From assembly GCA_902141825.1 (NCBI GenBank), contig CABFPG010000011.1:62001-126000 (forward strand): a stretch of 64,000 nt of DNA, read 5' to 3'. This stretch comes from Thalassocella blandensis. Its GTDB lineage: Bacteria; Pseudomonadota; Gammaproteobacteria; Pseudomonadales; Cellvibrionaceae. How positions within the stretch are numbered: the first letter of the stretch is position 1; each line of letters opens with the position of its first letter. Below the pieces are notes generated by a model. It saw only the letters and a list, made by a program, of their open reading frames with translations, did not search any database and had not been told where the DNA came from. Both the position numbers and the translations under genes were made by a program. Of this stretch, positions 50,447-59,349 are shown one piece after another.

Positions 50447-51691
50447 TTAAGTGTCGTAACGTAGCGCCTCCGCTGGTGCAATAAGCGACGCACGATAAGC
50501 GGGGTAAATAGTTGCCAAAATCGATAGCACAGTAGCAAAAATACTAACCAATACAGTATCTTCCGGTCGCCAGACGGAAGGTAAGTGCGTTACAAAATAA
50601 ACATCCGCATCAAACACCTGAAAGCCAAACTGACTTTCGACCCACGTCATTAAAGGCGAAAGATAATTCGCCCCAAGGATGCCAAACACCGTACCAAAAA
50701 CCACACCTGCGACGCCCATCACCGATCCCTGCACCATAAAGATCTGCACAACACTGGCACGCGTTAAACCCAGCGTTCTTAACACGGCAATATCACTGCG
50801 CTTTTCGGCGACCATCATAATAAGACTGGTAACGATATTAAACGCTGCCACCGCCACAATAATGGACAACAGCAAACCCACCACCGTTTTCTCCATCTTC
50901 ACCGCCTGGAATAAACTGCCCTGCGTTTGACTCCAGTCTTTCGCCTTAAAGCCATCCCCTAAAGATTTACCCATCTGTTGAATGCTGGCAGGGGCAGTGT
51001 AAATATTGTCGAACTTTAAACGTAAGCCGTGCACTTCACCGGGAATTCGGAAAAGTTTTTGCGCATCAGCAATATGAATAAGAGCGAGACTCTGGTCCAC
51101 CTGCGCCCCCACTTCAAACACACCCACAACACGGAAACGTTTAGAGCGAGGGAATATCCCGGCAGGCGAAACAGACACTACGGGCAGCGTAATCGTGACA
51201 CGATCGCCGGTCGTCAGGCCGAGACTGCGTGCGATTAAAGAGCCAAGTACAATTCCGTATTCGCCAGGCTGCAAATAATCCATGTGCCCTACCATCATAT
51301 AGCGCGACACTTCAGATACCTTTGCTTCTTCCTCAGGCAAGATGCCTTCCAGCTGAATACCTCGCACACCACCACCGTATGACAACAATGCCCGGCCTTC
51401 GATGAAGGGTGCACTGGCCAGCAGATTTGGTTGATACTGTATTTGAGAAGATAAACCTTGCCAGTCTTTTAATGGTTCGGCTGTGGTAATAAAGCCATGA
51501 GGTATCACCCGAAGAATGCGCTTTTTGAGCTCGAGGTCGAAGCCGTTCATGACAGACAACACGACAATTAGAGCGAAAACACCCAGCGCCATACCAAAAA
51601 AAGCAAACAAACTCACAAAGGCGATAAACCCATTGCGGCGTTTTGCGCGGATGTAGCGAAGACCAATATACCAGGGGAGAGTATTAAACAT
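50447..51691 (-). CDS. lolC: Lipoprotein-releasing ABC transporter permease LolC
   Basis: The 414-residue protein has the same layout as LolE (N-terminal segment, periplasmic domain, three C-terminal segments) and opens MFNTLPWYIGLRYIRAKRRN. Being first in the lolCDE order it is named LolC. Its middle has the LolA-binding hook-type sequence region, which I cannot verify by eye. Confidence 0.94.
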   Translation of the reverse strand: MFNTLPWYIGLRYIRAKRRNGFIAFVSLFAFFGMALGVFALIVVLSVMNGFDLELKKRILRVIPHGFITTAEPLKDWQGLSSQIQYQPNLLASAPFIEGRALLSYGGGVRGIQLEGILPEEEAKVSEVSRYMMVGHMDYLQPGEYGIVLGSLIARSLGLTTGDRVTITLPVVSVSPAGIFPRSKRFRVVGVFEVGAQVDQSLALIHIADAQKLFRIPGEVHGLRLKFDNIYTAPASIQQMGKSLGDGFKAKDWSQTQGSLFQAVKMEKTVVGLLLSIIVAVAAFNIVTSLIMMVAEKRSDIAVLRTLGLTRASVVQIFMVQGSVMGVAGVVFGTVFGILGANYLSPLMTWVESQFGFQVFDADVYFVTHLPSVWRPEDTVLVSIFATVLSILATIYPAYRASLIAPAEALRYDT

Positions 51692-51859
51692 GGGGCGAGA
51701 TTAAACTAAAGTTTGGATTGCGCCACAAGCCAAATTTATAAAGCCGACACTTTCCCATGGCGAGCGCGACATTCCATCACCTCAATATGGAGCTTTTTGA
51801 GGAGCTTTTTTAGCGACTTGACGTGATTTTAATGCCGTAACCAACTAGTCTAAAGGTAT

Positions 51860-52513
51860 ATGCGTTTGCAAGACAAAAACCAACCCGACAAAGTACAAAG
51901 CATGAGCAAACCACTTACAGAAAATAGCGGAAAAGCTGAACAGCGTGATTTTTTTAGAGTCAGTCAGGATGTTATTTTCGATTACCATGTGGTCGATAGT
52001 TTTACAGCTGATGAACGAGATCCTCAACACGAATTTGAAAGCTCCATTTCCCTCAATTTATTAAGCGATCTCAGAAGACTCGACAAAGACAGCGAGCAGA
52101 CTCTACGTGTTTTGACCGAAAAAAACCGCTTACTCGGGGACTACCTGCAAACATTAAGCGCCAAAATAGACTTAATAGCCAAACAAGTCCTGTTTGAACA
52201 GGATAAAGACAAGGGCCGCCCCAAAACCCGTATCAATTTAAGTGAAGACGGATTGGCTTTTTTAAGCGACCGCATGCTCTACAAAAACAGCTATATCGCA
52301 TTACGGCTGATTTTTCTCCCCTACTACACTCCCGTCACCAGCTTTGCGCAAGTCATACGCTGCAAACAACGCGATGAGAAAGAGCAATCTTTCCACACAG
52401 CGGTAAAGTTTCACCGTCTATCGGAGTCAGATCGGCGTGAACTGGCCAGACAAATCATGCGCACCCAGGCCCAAGGAAGAAAAAAGAAACAAAATGAACA
52501 AATTGAGACCTAG
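51860..52513 (+). CDS. PilZ-domain protein with long helical insertion
   Basis: The 217-residue protein has the c-di-GMP-binding RxxxR (RDFFR, Arg29 to Arg33) and NxSxxG (NLSEDG, Asn126 to Gly131), but they are separated by about 93 residues. The spacer (about 61-112) is predicted helical with heptad-like Leu/Ile spacing (LSDLRRLDKDSEQTLRVL, LLGDYLQTLSAKIDLIAKQV). Tetrameric PilZ proteins of Xanthomonas have a similar helical insert. The start could also be Met15. It is divergent from lolC. Confidence 0.83.
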   Translation: MRLQDKNQPDKVQSMSKPLTENSGKAEQRDFFRVSQDVIFDYHVVDSFTADERDPQHEFESSISLNLLSDLRRLDKDSEQTLRVLTEKNRLLGDYLQTLSAKIDLIAKQVLFEQDKDKGRPKTRINLSEDGLAFLSDRMLYKNSYIALRLIFLPYYTPVTSFAQVIRCKQRDEKEQSFHTAVKFHRLSESDRRELARQIMRTQAQGRKKKQNEQIET

Positions 52514-52921
52514 ACTAAAGAACATTTCGCAAAAAAACGATAATCTGAGTACAGAAAACTTTAACTAATTCAGTGAGATAGCAAGTCTTTCTAATAAAAA
52601 GCTGGAACTAGGTTGCTATCTTTGACAATAATGACAACAATAAACAAAGAATTTTCGGGTTAGCCAAGGGATCATCCGTGTAAGTTTGATGATCTAGACT
52701 GCCCCTCTTCTTTAGAATTACATAAACTTGCAATACCTGTAGATATTTTAAACACTGTGGCAGCGCAAGAATTCTAAAGAGCGAAAAATATGAGAACAAC
52801 GACCATGAAACCCTTTGGCAACAGAAACATCAAACCATAAATGTTTCGCGATAGCTCGCAACCGTTTGCAACAAATAAAGGGACACATGCAGAAGAAGTG
52901 ACTGAATTGAGGAAATCGAAA
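52514..52921. other. Intergenic region, no gene seen
   Basis: About 400 bases after the PilZ gene. A promoter for the small secreted protein should lie here; no RNA or clear terminator was recognised. Confidence 0.4.
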
Positions 52922-53224
52922 ATGAAGAAGTCCTTATTATTAGCTCTGGGAATATGCCTTTCTGGCGGCACACTCTTAACCAATAGTTATGCCGATACGG
53001 TACGCATCCCCGCCGGCCACCAGGGCGACAATGTTTGGAGTGGAAAAACTCCCAGTCGCGGCATGAACAAGGCGGCTGTAGAAGGTGAATTTGGCGCCCC
53101 GGACAGCAAAGTCGGCCCAAATGGCAATCCGCCCATTTACTATTGGGAATATCCGGATTTCACCGTTTACTTCGAATCTGACATGGTACTTCACACGGTT
53201 ATTAAGCACCGACCGAAGTCATAA
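52922..53224 (+). CDS. Small secreted protein of unknown function
   Basis: From ATG 52922 (GAGGAA upstream) the protein has 100 residues with a signal peptide (MKKSLLLALGICLSGGTLLT, cleaved near SYA-DT). The mature part has GMNKAAVEGEFGAPDSKVGP and WEYPDFTVYFESDMVLHTVI, typical of a conserved family of short gammaproteobacterial exported proteins with unknown role; the upstream 27 codons are not likely coding. Confidence 0.78.
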   Translation: MKKSLLLALGICLSGGTLLTNSYADTVRIPAGHQGDNVWSGKTPSRGMNKAAVEGEFGAPDSKVGPNGNPPIYYWEYPDFTVYFESDMVLHTVIKHRPKS

Positions 53225-53703
53225 CAGCATCAACGAGATTTCTCTTGCACAAGAGAGAAAAATAAACGATAAAATCAATGAGTTAGCTGCACAAGTTGAG
53301 AAACTAGGCTAAATTAATATAAAACAGAATGTTAAACCCTTACTTGCCAGGAAATATGGTCTGACAGATTGAATTAGCCCATTGAAATATTCAACCTGTT
53401 CACACTATGATGTTGCCCGGCTAAATTATTGAGCTTACATTGCACGACCCAATGCAATTTAAAGCAAAAAACAGACAAAATGCTCGGAAATATAGCTTTT
53501 TAGGCGGGCATTAGCTGCAAACTTTGTAATCGACAGTTTTTCACTCGGAAGTAAAACCCTGGTGCAAAAATATGGCGCAGACATTAAAGAGATTGAGATT
53601 TTTCCACCCCTCTCTTTCATTCTTTAAGTCATTCAAAGTTACGCATCTAAACCAGCCTTTAAAACTGGAGCGACTGAACTAGGAATGTAGGTTAATACCC
53701 CAA
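53225..53703. other. Intergenic region with possible coding remnant
   Basis: Bases 53229-53312 stay open in a frame different from the previous gene and encode a helical HNSINEISLAQERKINDKIN-like stretch. It has no start of its own. The rest (to 53703) shows no gene or RNA motif. Confidence 0.3.
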
Positions 53704-54615
53704 GTGAAAAATGTATTCGTCATCATGGCCCTTAGCGCCCTCCTCAGTGCATGCGGAGGCGGCGAAAAGCAGGTCCAGGAAATGCAAGTGAAGAGCTCAA
53801 GCGAGGCTATGGCTAACAGCCAGAAAACTCGTGCAGACCTTGGCATCACGACGCTCGATTTCCAAGACGATACCTCTCCCATTGACCCCGCAGACATCAC
53901 TTTTGAAATCAATGGCATTGGCGAATTTTTCAACAAACTTGATCTGGAGGGAGTTAAAGACGCCGATGACGGCGAAAAAGACTGCTTCAACAACCTGTTT
54001 GGCAACAAAACATTCCAGGATTCAAACGAAGGCTACTTTGTACTCTCCTCCCGCAATATTGACCTGAACCGCTGCTTTAATAATAACGCCGATATTTTCG
54101 AAGACTACTACTCTAATACCTATATAGAGCTCGCACTGATTGATCGCTTCGGAAATGCGGTTGATTTGGAAGGCTTGAGCCAATACGCCTCATTTGATGC
54201 TTATCACGACGGCCTGTTCACACATGAATTCATTCAAATGGAAGGCGGCGCCACCATATTGCAACTCGGCAGCAGCCTGGACTTTGCCTTTACCTACCTC
54301 ACCTCGTCGACCAGTGATCCCGGCAAAGCCTGCAAAATCGACCCCGTCGATAACATAAAAGACAACTGTACCTATTACAGCAAACTTATCGTAGCTCACG
54401 GCAATCAAGCCCCCAATGTCACCATCGCTTCACTGACTTTCAACAATATCAAAATTACGCCAGGGGCGACTTATTACAGTGGCGGCACCATCTCTTTCTC
54501 GATAAACAATTGGGAAGGGATTATGACCTACGACAACAACCCGGAAATTCCCCCGTCATATTTTGTTACCAACGGCAAAGAAACCATCACAGGCGTACTG
54601 GGAGTCGACGACTAA
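53704..54615 (+). CDS. Lipoprotein of unknown function
   Basis: The 303-residue protein starts at GTG 53704 and has a lipobox (LLSACGGG, Cys17). The mature part contains acidic stretches and three or four Cys pairs, and a predicted beta-rich C-terminal region (GATYYSGGTISFSINNWEG). No family is recognised. It is probably on the cell surface or in the periplasm. No operon partner is seen. Confidence 0.75.
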   Translation: MKNVFVIMALSALLSACGGGEKQVQEMQVKSSSEAMANSQKTRADLGITTLDFQDDTSPIDPADITFEINGIGEFFNKLDLEGVKDADDGEKDCFNNLFGNKTFQDSNEGYFVLSSRNIDLNRCFNNNADIFEDYYSNTYIELALIDRFGNAVDLEGLSQYASFDAYHDGLFTHEFIQMEGGATILQLGSSLDFAFTYLTSSTSDPGKACKIDPVDNIKDNCTYYSKLIVAHGNQAPNVTIASLTFNNIKITPGATYYSGGTISFSINNWEGIMTYDNNPEIPPSYFVTNGKETITGVLGVDD

Positions 54616-54861
54616 CCCTTACTTACCTAATTACTTAATAGCCCAATATCATCTCAGCAACAATGTCACAGGCCGCTACGACGACCGCAATTTCACCTCT
54701 CTCACATTAAACTCTCCATTTCACATCCCGCCCTCCTACTAACACCACCCTACTTTTCCAGCAATACCGCATTCAGCGATAGCAGGTTCATTTTAGTTTT
54801 TTATTGAGACTTTGGCGCCACAACTCGTTGATAGTGTACATTTAGACTGCCCGGACCCGGT

Positions 54862-55458
54862 ATGCACACTCGACACTCACTACTTGAAGACATTATGGCC
54901 CTGATCTGTGGCGCCGCTTTTGTTGCCTTTGGTATTTTTCTATTTAAAACACACGGCATCCTTACTGGCGGCACCGCTGGAATCGCGCTAATCGTATCCC
55001 AGGCCTTTTCCATCAAGTTTGGCATTGTGTTCTTTCTTATTAACCTGCCCTTCTATCATCTTGCCTGGTCACAAATGGGCTACAGGTTTGCCCTAAATAC
55101 CTTTATCTCAATTACAACCGTATCTCTGCTCACCGAAAACCTGGACGCAGTTATTGATATTCGGTCCATTGATCCGATTTTTGCGGGTGTTTTTGGCGGT
55201 TTACTGATTGGAATGGGAATGCTTGCTTTATTTCGCCACAAATCCAGTATGGGTGGCAGCGGGATTTTAGCATTCTACCTACAGGAGAGATTTAATATTC
55301 GGGCAGGGAAGTTTCAAATGATTGTGGATTGCTGCGTGCTTTTAATGTCCTACTTTATTGCAGATATCTCCATCATCTTAATTTCGATTGCTGGCGCCAT
55401 CATGCTCAATCTAATTATTGCCATGAACCACAAACCTGGGCGCTACCAGATAAATTGA
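54862..55458 (+). CDS. YitT-family membrane protein (DUF161)
   Basis: The 198-residue protein has about five membrane segments, with GILTGGTAGIALIVSQAFSI and GGLLIGMGMLALFRHKSSMG, typical of the YitT family. The usual C-terminal DUF2179 domain is missing. The family's function is unknown. The start could be Met12. Confidence 0.83.
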   Translation: MHTRHSLLEDIMALICGAAFVAFGIFLFKTHGILTGGTAGIALIVSQAFSIKFGIVFFLINLPFYHLAWSQMGYRFALNTFISITTVSLLTENLDAVIDIRSIDPIFAGVFGGLLIGMGMLALFRHKSSMGGSGILAFYLQERFNIRAGKFQMIVDCCVLLMSYFIADISIILISIAGAIMLNLIIAMNHKPGRYQIN

Positions 55459-55519
55459 CCAATGTGGCTATTACCATGCCTGCAATTACCCCTGAAGGGC
55501 GTTATGCTGACCTGTCACC

Positions 55520-56101
55520 CTATGACTGACCCTGAGTAGTAGAACGCCCCAAGGAAATACTGACCACGTTATCGCGCTTGCAAAGAGGCAAGCCCGCAGA
55601 ATTAAGCGTATTCTCACCAAGACCTGCCGTAACAGAGCGGTGATTAGCTTCGGAGTAACATTGTACAACCGTATCCAATTTCTGGTTCACCTGATCAACA
55701 ACATGATCAGCTAACGTTGCAATGCATGAGAATAGAGAAAACTCAACATCGGACAGAGACACTTTAAATATCGAGCTTAGCGTTTTTTTTAGACCGAACA
55801 ACACAATAAAGTCTAGTGACAACTCTTCAAACGTTGCATAAACATCCAGGCGATCAACACCAGAAGCTGATGTAAGCTTCTTGATCTGCTGCTCAATAAT
55901 GTATTGCGTATTAGCAGTTTGGCAGGAGTCAACATCCAGCAAATCTACAAAAGTTGGTGCAGTCGCGGCTGACACCTCGCTATCCGCAGCCTGCGTTTTA
56001 CCTGCATTCAAATGGATGATATTGGAAACATGCTGAGCCTGAGAGCGGGTTGTAGACTTCGCAGCTACCGCACCAAACGACAAAAACACCACATTATTCA
56101 C
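55520..56101 (-). CDS. Protein of unknown function with repeated NVV motif
   Basis: From GTG 56101 (AAGGGG seven bases upstream) the protein has 193 residues and no signal peptide. The N-terminus NNVVFLSFG and the C-terminus DNVVSISLG share a motif. The middle (about 75-150) is helical and hydrophobic in places. No family recognised. It lies 620 bases downstream of the tandem methyltransferase-like gene on the same strand. Confidence 0.6.
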   Translation of the reverse strand: MNNVVFLSFGAVAAKSTTRSQAQHVSNIIHLNAGKTQAADSEVSAATAPTFVDLLDVDSCQTANTQYIIEQQIKKLTSASGVDRLDVYATFEELSLDFIVLFGLKKTLSSIFKVSLSDVEFSLFSCIATLADHVVDQVNQKLDTVVQCYSEANHRSVTAGLGENTLNSAGLPLCKRDNVVSISLGRSTTQGQS

Positions 56102-56718
56102 TGTATCACCCCTTGTAATCACCACATAAAGCTATTGGTTGTTTCGCGAAACTGCCTTCTCTAACGTCAGCATTGCAACAACATAAAAGTCAGTTACTAA
56201 TACTGTGGAACTTTTTAAATAAAAGTTCCGAAATTTCCTAAGGAAAGCAAATCAAATAAAATTAGTTTTAAATCCAGACAGATGGATAACAACAATCGCC
56301 ATCTCAAAATTTAAAACCTATCCTTACCCTTTAATTCTTTCTTGGTATTCCGGATTAAAATTCCGGGCATTAAACTTGTCTACATTTCATATCTAAACTG
56401 CAGAAAGCAACACACCTATTCTTCCAAACTTCACCCTGTTATTTTTTTGCGAGACTACTATGACGGGTTTATCGAGGTAACTTTTACTCGAAGAATGTAA
56501 GTTTTATAAAAACTACACGCGAGCATCTTTTGTTTTCTTACAGGTGCGATTATATCTAAGATGGGCACTCTAACACGGCAGCAAAACATTTAATTTGCAA
56601 ATTGTCGATTTGAACGCATTAGAAAAAATATTTTTATAAAGAAGGCAGAAAGGGAAAAGATAATAACAGTATTATCGATATATCCGATAGGAAACTAAAG
56701 CAAAAGCGGCAATAGTTT
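56102..56718. other. Long AT-rich intergenic region
   Basis: This 617-base stretch between two same-strand genes has no open frame of note and no recognised RNA. It may carry a promoter for the unknown gene at 55520-56101. Confidence 0.4.
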
Positions 56719-57990
56719 TTATTTTTCCACAACCTCTCGCTGCTCCAGCGGGAAGCTGATTATCTGACTTTGTTCACGCGCAACAAAGAAATATTCGATG
56801 ATCTCCCTATCCATTCCTGCGCGATAAGCAAATGACTTATTCAAGTCAAAATTTACCATGGACTTAAGCAAAGTAACTCCGGTAAACGCACTTTTTTTAT
56901 TTTTATCTTTCGCATTAGAAATGATTTTCACGTGGCTATTATCAACCACCTGAAATTGGTTTGGTTTTGTGGGTAACGTTTTCCCTGTATAAACGTAAGA
57001 CAATACTGAGGTGTTTTTATGTGAATAAAGCGCCAATGCTTTTTCTAACTGTGAAAGTTGTTTAGGCGTGCAATAATTAAAAATATCCCACACCAAAATA
57101 ATATCGAACTTCAGTGAACACTCAAAATCCAGGACGGATAAATTCAATTCATCTTTATTATTCGCTTGCGCATTTTGGATAGTCTGATAGATATCTGCAT
57201 TGTAATACTTGCCCGCCAGATTCACTAAGCGATCTTTATTTCGACCCGCTTGACTACCAAGATCCAGCACCACCATATCACGGTGCTCCTGCATCAGCTT
57301 GTTGATCATCTCTATCGACGGAGAAGTGTGCAGTCTTTCGCAGCGCGCACCCAAATCAACCGACTCCACCTTATCTTCCTCAGAGCGACTAACAAGATGC
57401 TTCTTATCTGCACTGGGAAGGTAACGAATTACGTGTTCAGTAATATCGGCTTGCATCCCTGTTTTTTCCACCATGGTTTCCTGCATAAAAGAACCTGGCA
57501 TACACGACAGCAACTGCAATGTACTTGGCGACTGAACTTCTCGAGGCGCCAATTGACCCTCAGTCATTTCAATAGTGTATTGATCTTTTACTTCAAAAAA
57601 ACGGGGAACATTGGGTATATGCTTTCGAACGTAGCGCAGCATATAAATCAAGGTATCCGCTTTGCAATGCGGTTTTAAAAGTTCGAATAACTGTTGTATT
57701 TGATTCAACTCGAGATAATTCAAAATATCCCAGGCAAGAATCACATCAAATTTTTCATCCTCACCGTACACCTGCATATAACTGGCAAAATCGATCTGCT
57801 CTCTACCATTTTGCTCACCTAGCTGTACCGCTACATACGAGGCAATATCCTCAATTTTAATCCTACAACTTAAGCCTGAAAAAAGATCAAAGCATCCTTT
57901 ACTCATGGGCCCCAGGTCTAAAATATGGTTTCTATCTGAGGACTTAACCTCGTTATATATTGCAGTCAGCGCAGGTGAACGGTGTAGCAT
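56719..57990 (-). CDS. Internally duplicated methyltransferase-like protein
   Basis: The 423-residue protein consists of two similar halves, at residues about 1-205 and 219-423. Each has LHxSP near its start, a SAM-type strand (HILDLGPMS at 22-30, VVLDLGSQAG at 240-249), the acidic motif (KFDVILAWDILNYL at 80-93, KFDIILVWDIFNYC at 294-307), and a later P-x-x-F-x-V segment. The glycine-rich motif is not canonical, so activity is uncertain. It follows the bactofilin gene by 44 bases on the same strand, so I infer an operon and a link to cell-envelope or cytoskeletal function. Confidence 0.75.
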   Translation of the reverse strand: MLHRSPALTAIYNEVKSSDRNHILDLGPMSKGCFDLFSGLSCRIKIEDIASYVAVQLGEQNGREQIDFASYMQVYGEDEKFDVILAWDILNYLELNQIQQLFELLKPHCKADTLIYMLRYVRKHIPNVPRFFEVKDQYTIEMTEGQLAPREVQSPSTLQLLSCMPGSFMQETMVEKTGMQADITEHVIRYLPSADKKHLVSRSEEDKVESVDLGARCERLHTSPSIEMINKLMQEHRDMVVLDLGSQAGRNKDRLVNLAGKYYNADIYQTIQNAQANNKDELNLSVLDFECSLKFDIILVWDIFNYCTPKQLSQLEKALALYSHKNTSVLSYVYTGKTLPTKPNQFQVVDNSHVKIISNAKDKNKKSAFTGVTLLKSMVNFDLNKSFAYRAGMDREIIEYFFVAREQSQIISFPLEQREVVEK

Positions 57991-58034
57991 AATGGTTATT
58001 TCATTTGGAGTGACGGTTTCTCACCACGACTCAA

Positions 58035-58568
58035 TTAGCTTTTTGCTGAGTCGTGCATGCCCTTATCATTCCCTTCTTCTTTGGATTCCATTGCAGCTTT
58101 TGACGGCGCACTTGCCGATGATGGCGGCATCGATTTACTGCTTTTTACATCCATATCAATAGAACCACGGAATTTCGCGCCATCTTCCAGCACCACACGC
58201 TCGGCCTTCACATTACCCTGAACTTGACTGGAAGACTTGATGGCTATCCGCTCCTCACCGTAAAGGTCACCTTGCACCTTGCCTTCGATCGTAATCGTTT
58301 TAGCCGTTGCATTCGCATGCAACACGCCCTGCTCTCCAACAATCAAATTATGACCTTTTAAATCAATTGTTCCCTCAACCGTCCCTTGAACCAAAAGATC
58401 CTCTTCACCAATCAGCTCACCTTTAAATCGAATTTTTGGCCCAATAACAGCTCTCGGACTTGCTGACTCTGCTTGGGGTTTAGCCTGCGGTTTTTGAACG
58501 GGTGCTTCCACAGCTTGAGGAAAAACTGTGCTTTCCTGGTTTTTACTCTCAGAACGATGACTTAGCAT
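58035..58568 (-). CDS. Bactofilin
   Basis: The 177-residue protein has a Gln/Pro-rich N-terminal tail, a central bactofilin domain (about 40-145) of repeated short strands (GELIGEEDLLVQGTVEGTID, then KTITIEGKVQGDLYGEERI), and a Ser/Lys-rich C-terminal tail. Bactofilins polymerise into filaments that organise envelope enzymes. It heads the operon with the duplicated methyltransferase-like gene. Confidence 0.93.
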   Translation of the reverse strand: MLSHRSESKNQESTVFPQAVEAPVQKPQAKPQAESASPRAVIGPKIRFKGELIGEEDLLVQGTVEGTIDLKGHNLIVGEQGVLHANATAKTITIEGKVQGDLYGEERIAIKSSSQVQGNVKAERVVLEDGAKFRGSIDMDVKSSKSMPPSSASAPSKAAMESKEEGNDKGMHDSAKS

Positions 58569-59278
58569 AATGCTACTCCTGTCAATATTAAGGTCGTAGT
58601 GTTGAATACAATAAAAGCTTGAAAATGATGAGCGTCTTTAAATAAGAGATTCTGCACTTGAACAACCAAAAGCAGGCTGAATCAACATGACTCCACAAGA
58701 ATCTGCAAATAATACTGGGGGGATTAGGCTAGAAAACTGATGCTCATCTAATCTTTACTCTCTATTAAATGTACACCAAATTTTCTTCATTATTAGGCTA
58801 ATTTCAGCTACATAGTAAAACAGTCTAAAACGCATTTTTTAATGTTTTATTCACTGACTTTTTAACCTACCGGATATAAACAATAGCGTTTTATTCATTT
58901 TAAAAGGCGAAATGACAGGCACCTATAAACACTTATTTTCATCCAAAAAAATAGTATTTAAATTTTGTGCGGCACTCGACACTTTCAATTTGCTTTATTT
59001 TTTTAACGATGTTTCAACAGATATTCGGGCGACACACGCCATACCAGCAGTAGAATACCTGAACCGATCTAAAGCTACTTACCTTAAATGTTTTGGCACC
59101 ACCAACAACTACCTTTTCCTCCCACACCTTTACTCCCATACATTGAACAACCATAGACCGATTTACATCCGCAACAACTGTGCACTTTTAGTGTTAGCCC
59201 TAAAAACAAGATTCCCGGCTGTGTACACTTTGAAAAATTCTTTGTTATTCATTGACATTCAATTTGCCCATCCTCCAA
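58569..59278. other. Long intergenic region upstream of bactofilin
   Basis: About 710 bases. A plus-strand frame here (58912 on) has a fair ribosome site but runs through the terminator into the next gene and looks accidental. Otherwise it is AT-rich promoter sequence. Confidence 0.4.
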
Positions 59279-59308
59279 ACAAAAAAAAGCCCGATCAAAA
59301 GATCGGGC
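59279..59308 (-). terminator. Terminator after fibro-slime gene
   Basis: GCCCGATC (59289-59296) pairs perfectly with GATCGGGC (59301-59308) around AAAA. On the minus strand the stem is followed by an eight-base T-run. Confidence 0.88.
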
Positions 59309-59349
59309 CAAGTTTATGCCATTATTGGTTAATCGGAAATCGTCGTGCT

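Noticed and set aside
53313-53703. Search for a c-di-GMP or other riboswitch in the leader of the lipoprotein gene
   Set aside because: No match to the conserved aptamer cores could be found by eye.
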